A stretch of DNA of 64,000 nucleotides from Actinomycetota bacterium (GTDB lineage Bacteria; Actinomycetota; Actinomycetes; Mycobacteriales; Mycobacteriaceae): the NCBI GenBank assembly GCA_018268465.1, contig JAFDWN010000030.1, positions 62,001 through 126,000 on the forward strand, read 5' to 3'. This document shows positions 61,551-64,000 of this stretch, in pieces. The notes under the pieces were generated by a model that saw only the letters and a program-made list of their open reading frames with translations, searched no databases and was not told the origin of the DNA. Each line of letters begins with the position of its first letter. Positions within the stretch are counted from its first letter, which is position 1. The position numbers and the translations under genes are program-made.

Positions 61551-62933
61551 GTGACCCCGACTCGCCCGCATGGCCAGACCGGAATCGACCTGGAGCAGGC
61601 CGTCGGTATCGGCTCGCCCAAGGCCGTCGAATTGTGGCTCGAGGTCACCGACCCCGTCGAGCGCGCCCGTCAACTCGAGGACCTCGACCCGCCTGACCGA
61701 CGCCGGCTCGGCGACCTGCTCGACGACGACACCGCCGACGAGCTACTGGTGGCCGTCGACGCGGATCTGGCCGCCGAGGTCCTCACCGCCCTGCCCGCGG
61801 CGCACGCCGCGACATTGCTCGCGGCTTTGGACTCCGACGTGGCCGCCGACATCCTGCGGGCGGTCGACGCCGATCACCGCGAAGAACTGCTGAGTTTGAC
61901 GCCCACCCCGCACGCGTCGGTACTGCGCGGCCTGCTGTCGTGGCCCGAGGACTCCGCGGCCGCGCACATGGTGCCCGAGACGCTGACGGTGGCGCCGACC
62001 ATGACCGCCGCGGAAGCGGTGACCGCGGTGCGCACGCTCGCCGGTGAGCTGCGCAGCGACTCCCGCACCGGCGCCTACGTGTACGTCGTCGGGGGCGACC
62101 GGCATCTGCTCGGGGTCGTCGCATTCCGCAACCTGGTGCTCGCCGACGCCGACCAGGTGGTCGCCGACCTGATGGATGACGATGTGGTGACGGTGGCGCC
62201 ACTGACCGACCAGGAGCAGGCCGCGCAGATCCTGTCTGACCATCGACTGCTGGCGCTGCCCGTCGTGGACGGCGATGGCAGGCTGCTGGGCATCCTCACC
62301 GAGGACGACGCGGCCGACATCGCCGAAGAGGAGGCGACCGAGGACGCCGAACGCCAGGGCGGCTCGGAACCGCTGGACGTGCCGTATCTGCGCGCGTCGC
62401 CGTGGCTGTTGTGGCGCAAACGGATCGTATGGCTGCTGGTGCTTTTCGTCGCCGAGGCCTACACCGGGACGGTCCTGCGCGCCTTCGAGGACGAACTCGA
62501 AGCGGTGGTGGCGCTGGCATTCTTCATCCCGCTGCTGATCGGCACCGGCGGCAACACCGGCACCCAGATCACCACGACGCTCGTCCGCGCGATGGCCACG
62601 GGACAGGTGCGATTCCGCGATCTGCCCGCGATCTTGGGTAAGGAGCTGTCCACCGGCGCGATGATCGCCCTGGCGATGGCAGCGGCGGCGGTGATCCGGG
62701 CCTGGACCCTGGGCGTGGGGCCGGAGGTGACGCTGACGGTATCGCTCAGTGTGGCGGCGATCGTGATGTGGGCGTCGTTCGTGTCGTCGATTCTGCCCTT
62801 GGTGCTCAAGAAGATCGGCGTCGATCCCGCGGTGGTGTCCGCCCCGATGATCGCCACGATCGTCGACGGCACCGGCCTGATCATCTATTTCATGATCGCC
62901 AAACTGACGCTGTCGCAACTGGCGGGTTTGTAA
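61551..62933 (+). CDS. mgtE: MgtE family magnesium transporter
   Basis: A 460-residue Mg2+ channel. Residues ~30-130 are the helical N domain, ~135-265 two CBS domains that sense cytosolic Mg, and ~280-460 five membrane helices. The pore motif is LLIGTGGNTGTQITTTLVRAMATG and the last helices include VVSAPMIATIVDGTGLIIYF. GTG 61551 has AAGGAG. It lies between ligB and cstA, and no regulator is nearby. Confidence 0.92.
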   Translation: MTPTRPHGQTGIDLEQAVGIGSPKAVELWLEVTDPVERARQLEDLDPPDRRRLGDLLDDDTADELLVAVDADLAAEVLTALPAAHAATLLAALDSDVAADILRAVDADHREELLSLTPTPHASVLRGLLSWPEDSAAAHMVPETLTVAPTMTAAEAVTAVRTLAGELRSDSRTGAYVYVVGGDRHLLGVVAFRNLVLADADQVVADLMDDDVVTVAPLTDQEQAAQILSDHRLLALPVVDGDGRLLGILTEDDAADIAEEEATEDAERQGGSEPLDVPYLRASPWLLWRKRIVWLLVLFVAEAYTGTVLRAFEDELEAVVALAFFIPLLIGTGGNTGTQITTTLVRAMATGQVRFRDLPAILGKELSTGAMIALAMAAAAVIRAWTLGVGPEVTLTVSLSVAAIVMWASFVSSILPLVLKKIGVDPAVVSAPMIATIVDGTGLIIYFMIAKLTLSQLAGL

Positions 62934-63025
62934 GCCGTCGTCCGGGGATCGCCGCGTTTCGCCGTGCGCGGGCCACGCCGGTGCGAGGATCGGCAGCACA
63001 GCACACGCGACCATGGAGGGGCAAC

Positions 63026-64000
63026 GTGGCTTCACCCACCGCCGCATCGTCGGCGTACCTCGAAGATCACGACGGGGATGTCACCTACATCCGCACCGAC
63101 AAGGATCTGCCGCCGGTGGCGATCATCGACCGATCGCCAATCACCGCCAAACACAAGGCGATATTCGCGATCGTCGCCGTACTCGGCGCCGTAGCGTGGG
63201 CGGTCATCGCGCTCTTCCGCGGGGAGACCGTCAACGCGGTGTGGTTCGTCATCGCCGCCGTCTGCACGTACGTCATCGGCTACCGGTTCTACGCGCGCCT
63301 GATCGAGATGAAGATCGTCAAACCCCGCGACGAGCACGCCACCCCTGCGGAGATCTTCGAGAACGGCACCGACTACATGCCCACCGACCGGCGGGTGCTC
63401 TTCGGCCATCACTTCGCCGCGATCGCCGGCGCCGGCCCGCTGGTGGGCCCCGTGCTGGCCACCCAGATGGGCTACCTCCCGGGCGCCATCTGGATCATCG
63501 TCGGCGCGGTGGTGGCAGGCTGCGTGCAGGACTATCTGGTGTTGTCCATTTCGACCCGCAGGCGCGGCCGGTCCCTGGGACAGATGGCGCGGGACGAGCT
63601 CGGCGCGGTCGGCGGGGCCGCGGCCATCGTCGGCGTGCTCGTGATCATGACCATTCTGCTGGCGGTGCTGGCGCTGGTGGTGGTCAATGCGCTGGCCGAA
63701 AGCCCGTGGGGCGTCTTCTCCATCTCGATGACGATCCCGATCGCGATCTTTATGGGTGTCTATCTGCGGTTCATACGTCCCGGGCGGGTGTCGGAGGTCT
63801 CGCTGATCGGTGTCGTGCTGCTGCTGCTCGCCGTGGCCTCCGGCGGCTGGGTCGCCGAAACATCTTGGGGCGCAGACTGGTTCACCTTGTCAAAGGTGAC
63901 GCTGTCGTGGTGCATCATCATCTACGGCCTGGCCGCGTCGGTGCTGCCGGTGTGGTTGCTGCTGGCTCCGCGCGACTATCTGTCGACGTTCATGAAGGTC
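63026..64000 (+). CDS. cstA: Carbon starvation protein CstA (N-terminal part, cut by window)
   Basis: The first 325 residues of a pyruvate/peptide transporter of the CstA family. After a hydrophilic start with PVAIIDRSPITAKHKA come several helices and the family blocks GYRFYARLIE, GHHFAAIAGAGPLVGPVLATQMGYLPGAIWI and GCVQDYLVLSISTRRRGRSLGQMARDELG. The GTG start at 63026 has GGAGGGG. It matches Rv3063, next to ligB. The 3' end is outside the window. Confidence 0.93.
   Translation, partial: MASPTAASSAYLEDHDGDVTYIRTDKDLPPVAIIDRSPITAKHKAIFAIVAVLGAVAWAVIALFRGETVNAVWFVIAAVCTYVIGYRFYARLIEMKIVKPRDEHATPAEIFENGTDYMPTDRRVLFGHHFAAIAGAGPLVGPVLATQMGYLPGAIWIIVGAVVAGCVQDYLVLSISTRRRGRSLGQMARDELGAVGGAAAIVGVLVIMTILLAVLALVVVNALAESPWGVFSISMTIPIAIFMGVYLRFIRPGRVSEVSLIGVVLLLLAVASGGWVAETSWGADWFTLSKVTLSWCIIIYGLAASVLPVWLLLAPRDYLSTFMKV

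Overview
The window is very GC-rich, densely coded DNA from an actinobacterium, almost certainly a fast-growing Mycobacterium (Mycolicibacterium) or a close relative. The evidence is gene order. From memory of the M. tuberculosis H37Rv map, nrdE-nrdI-nrdH, an FMN reductase, a TetR regulator, dinB2, an SDR, a TetR regulator, CYP136, ligB and cstA follow one another around Rv3051c-Rv3063. The same genes occur here in the same order and orientations, but split by two large accessory insertions.

Layout. 1-7.3 kb is the conserved backbone: a stand-alone LysR substrate-binding domain with DUF5997, a nucleotidyltransferase, the class Ib ribonucleotide reductase genes behind an NrdR-like box, an FMN reductase/TetR pair and a DinB2 polymerase. 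7.3-14.7 kb is accessory: a RecF-like ATPase facing a tightly coupled operon of patatin phospholipase, subtilisin-like protease and MBL-fold hydrolase, then a lipoprotein alkaline phosphatase. This operon is the best candidate for an undescribed system. 14.7-19.3 kb returns to backbone (SDR, TetR, CYP136), with a redox-type HxlR/quinone reductase pair inserted.

19.3-23.7 kb holds a LeuA-regulatory-domain-like gene behind a branched-chain leader peptide and attenuator, then a sulfur-stress cluster: DUF302, a CsoR/CstR-type repressor, two TauE/SafE exporters, a rhodanese and a divergent thioredoxin. It carries four copies of a CsoR-type operator.

23.8-52.2 kb is a large catabolic island for an aromatic or related acid. 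It contains an FCD-type GntR regulator, a MarR/MFS pair, a phthalate-dioxygenase-type Rieske oxygenase with ferredoxin and reductase, two 4,5-dihydroxyphthalate-decarboxylase-like proteins, three bicupins, GalB/LigJ-like and LigK/RraA-like lower-pathway enzymes, dehydrogenases, a class II aldolase, an EutA-like protein, a Pch2/TRIP13-like AAA+ ATPase, an Fe(III)-type ABC transporter with an extra binding protein, and RpiB. The motif TGGT-N3-ACCA, which fits the FadR/FCD operator pattern TNGTNNNACNA, lies upstream of several of its transcription units, so the island looks like one regulon. A phosphoglycerate mutase, DHA2 exporter, methyltransferase, HxlR regulator, PoxB-like enzyme and molybdopterin oxidoreductase follow.

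59.7-64 kb returns to backbone with LigB, an MgtE-type transporter and the start of CstA, which runs off the window. No tRNA, rRNA, CRISPR array, insertion sequence or prophage gene was seen.
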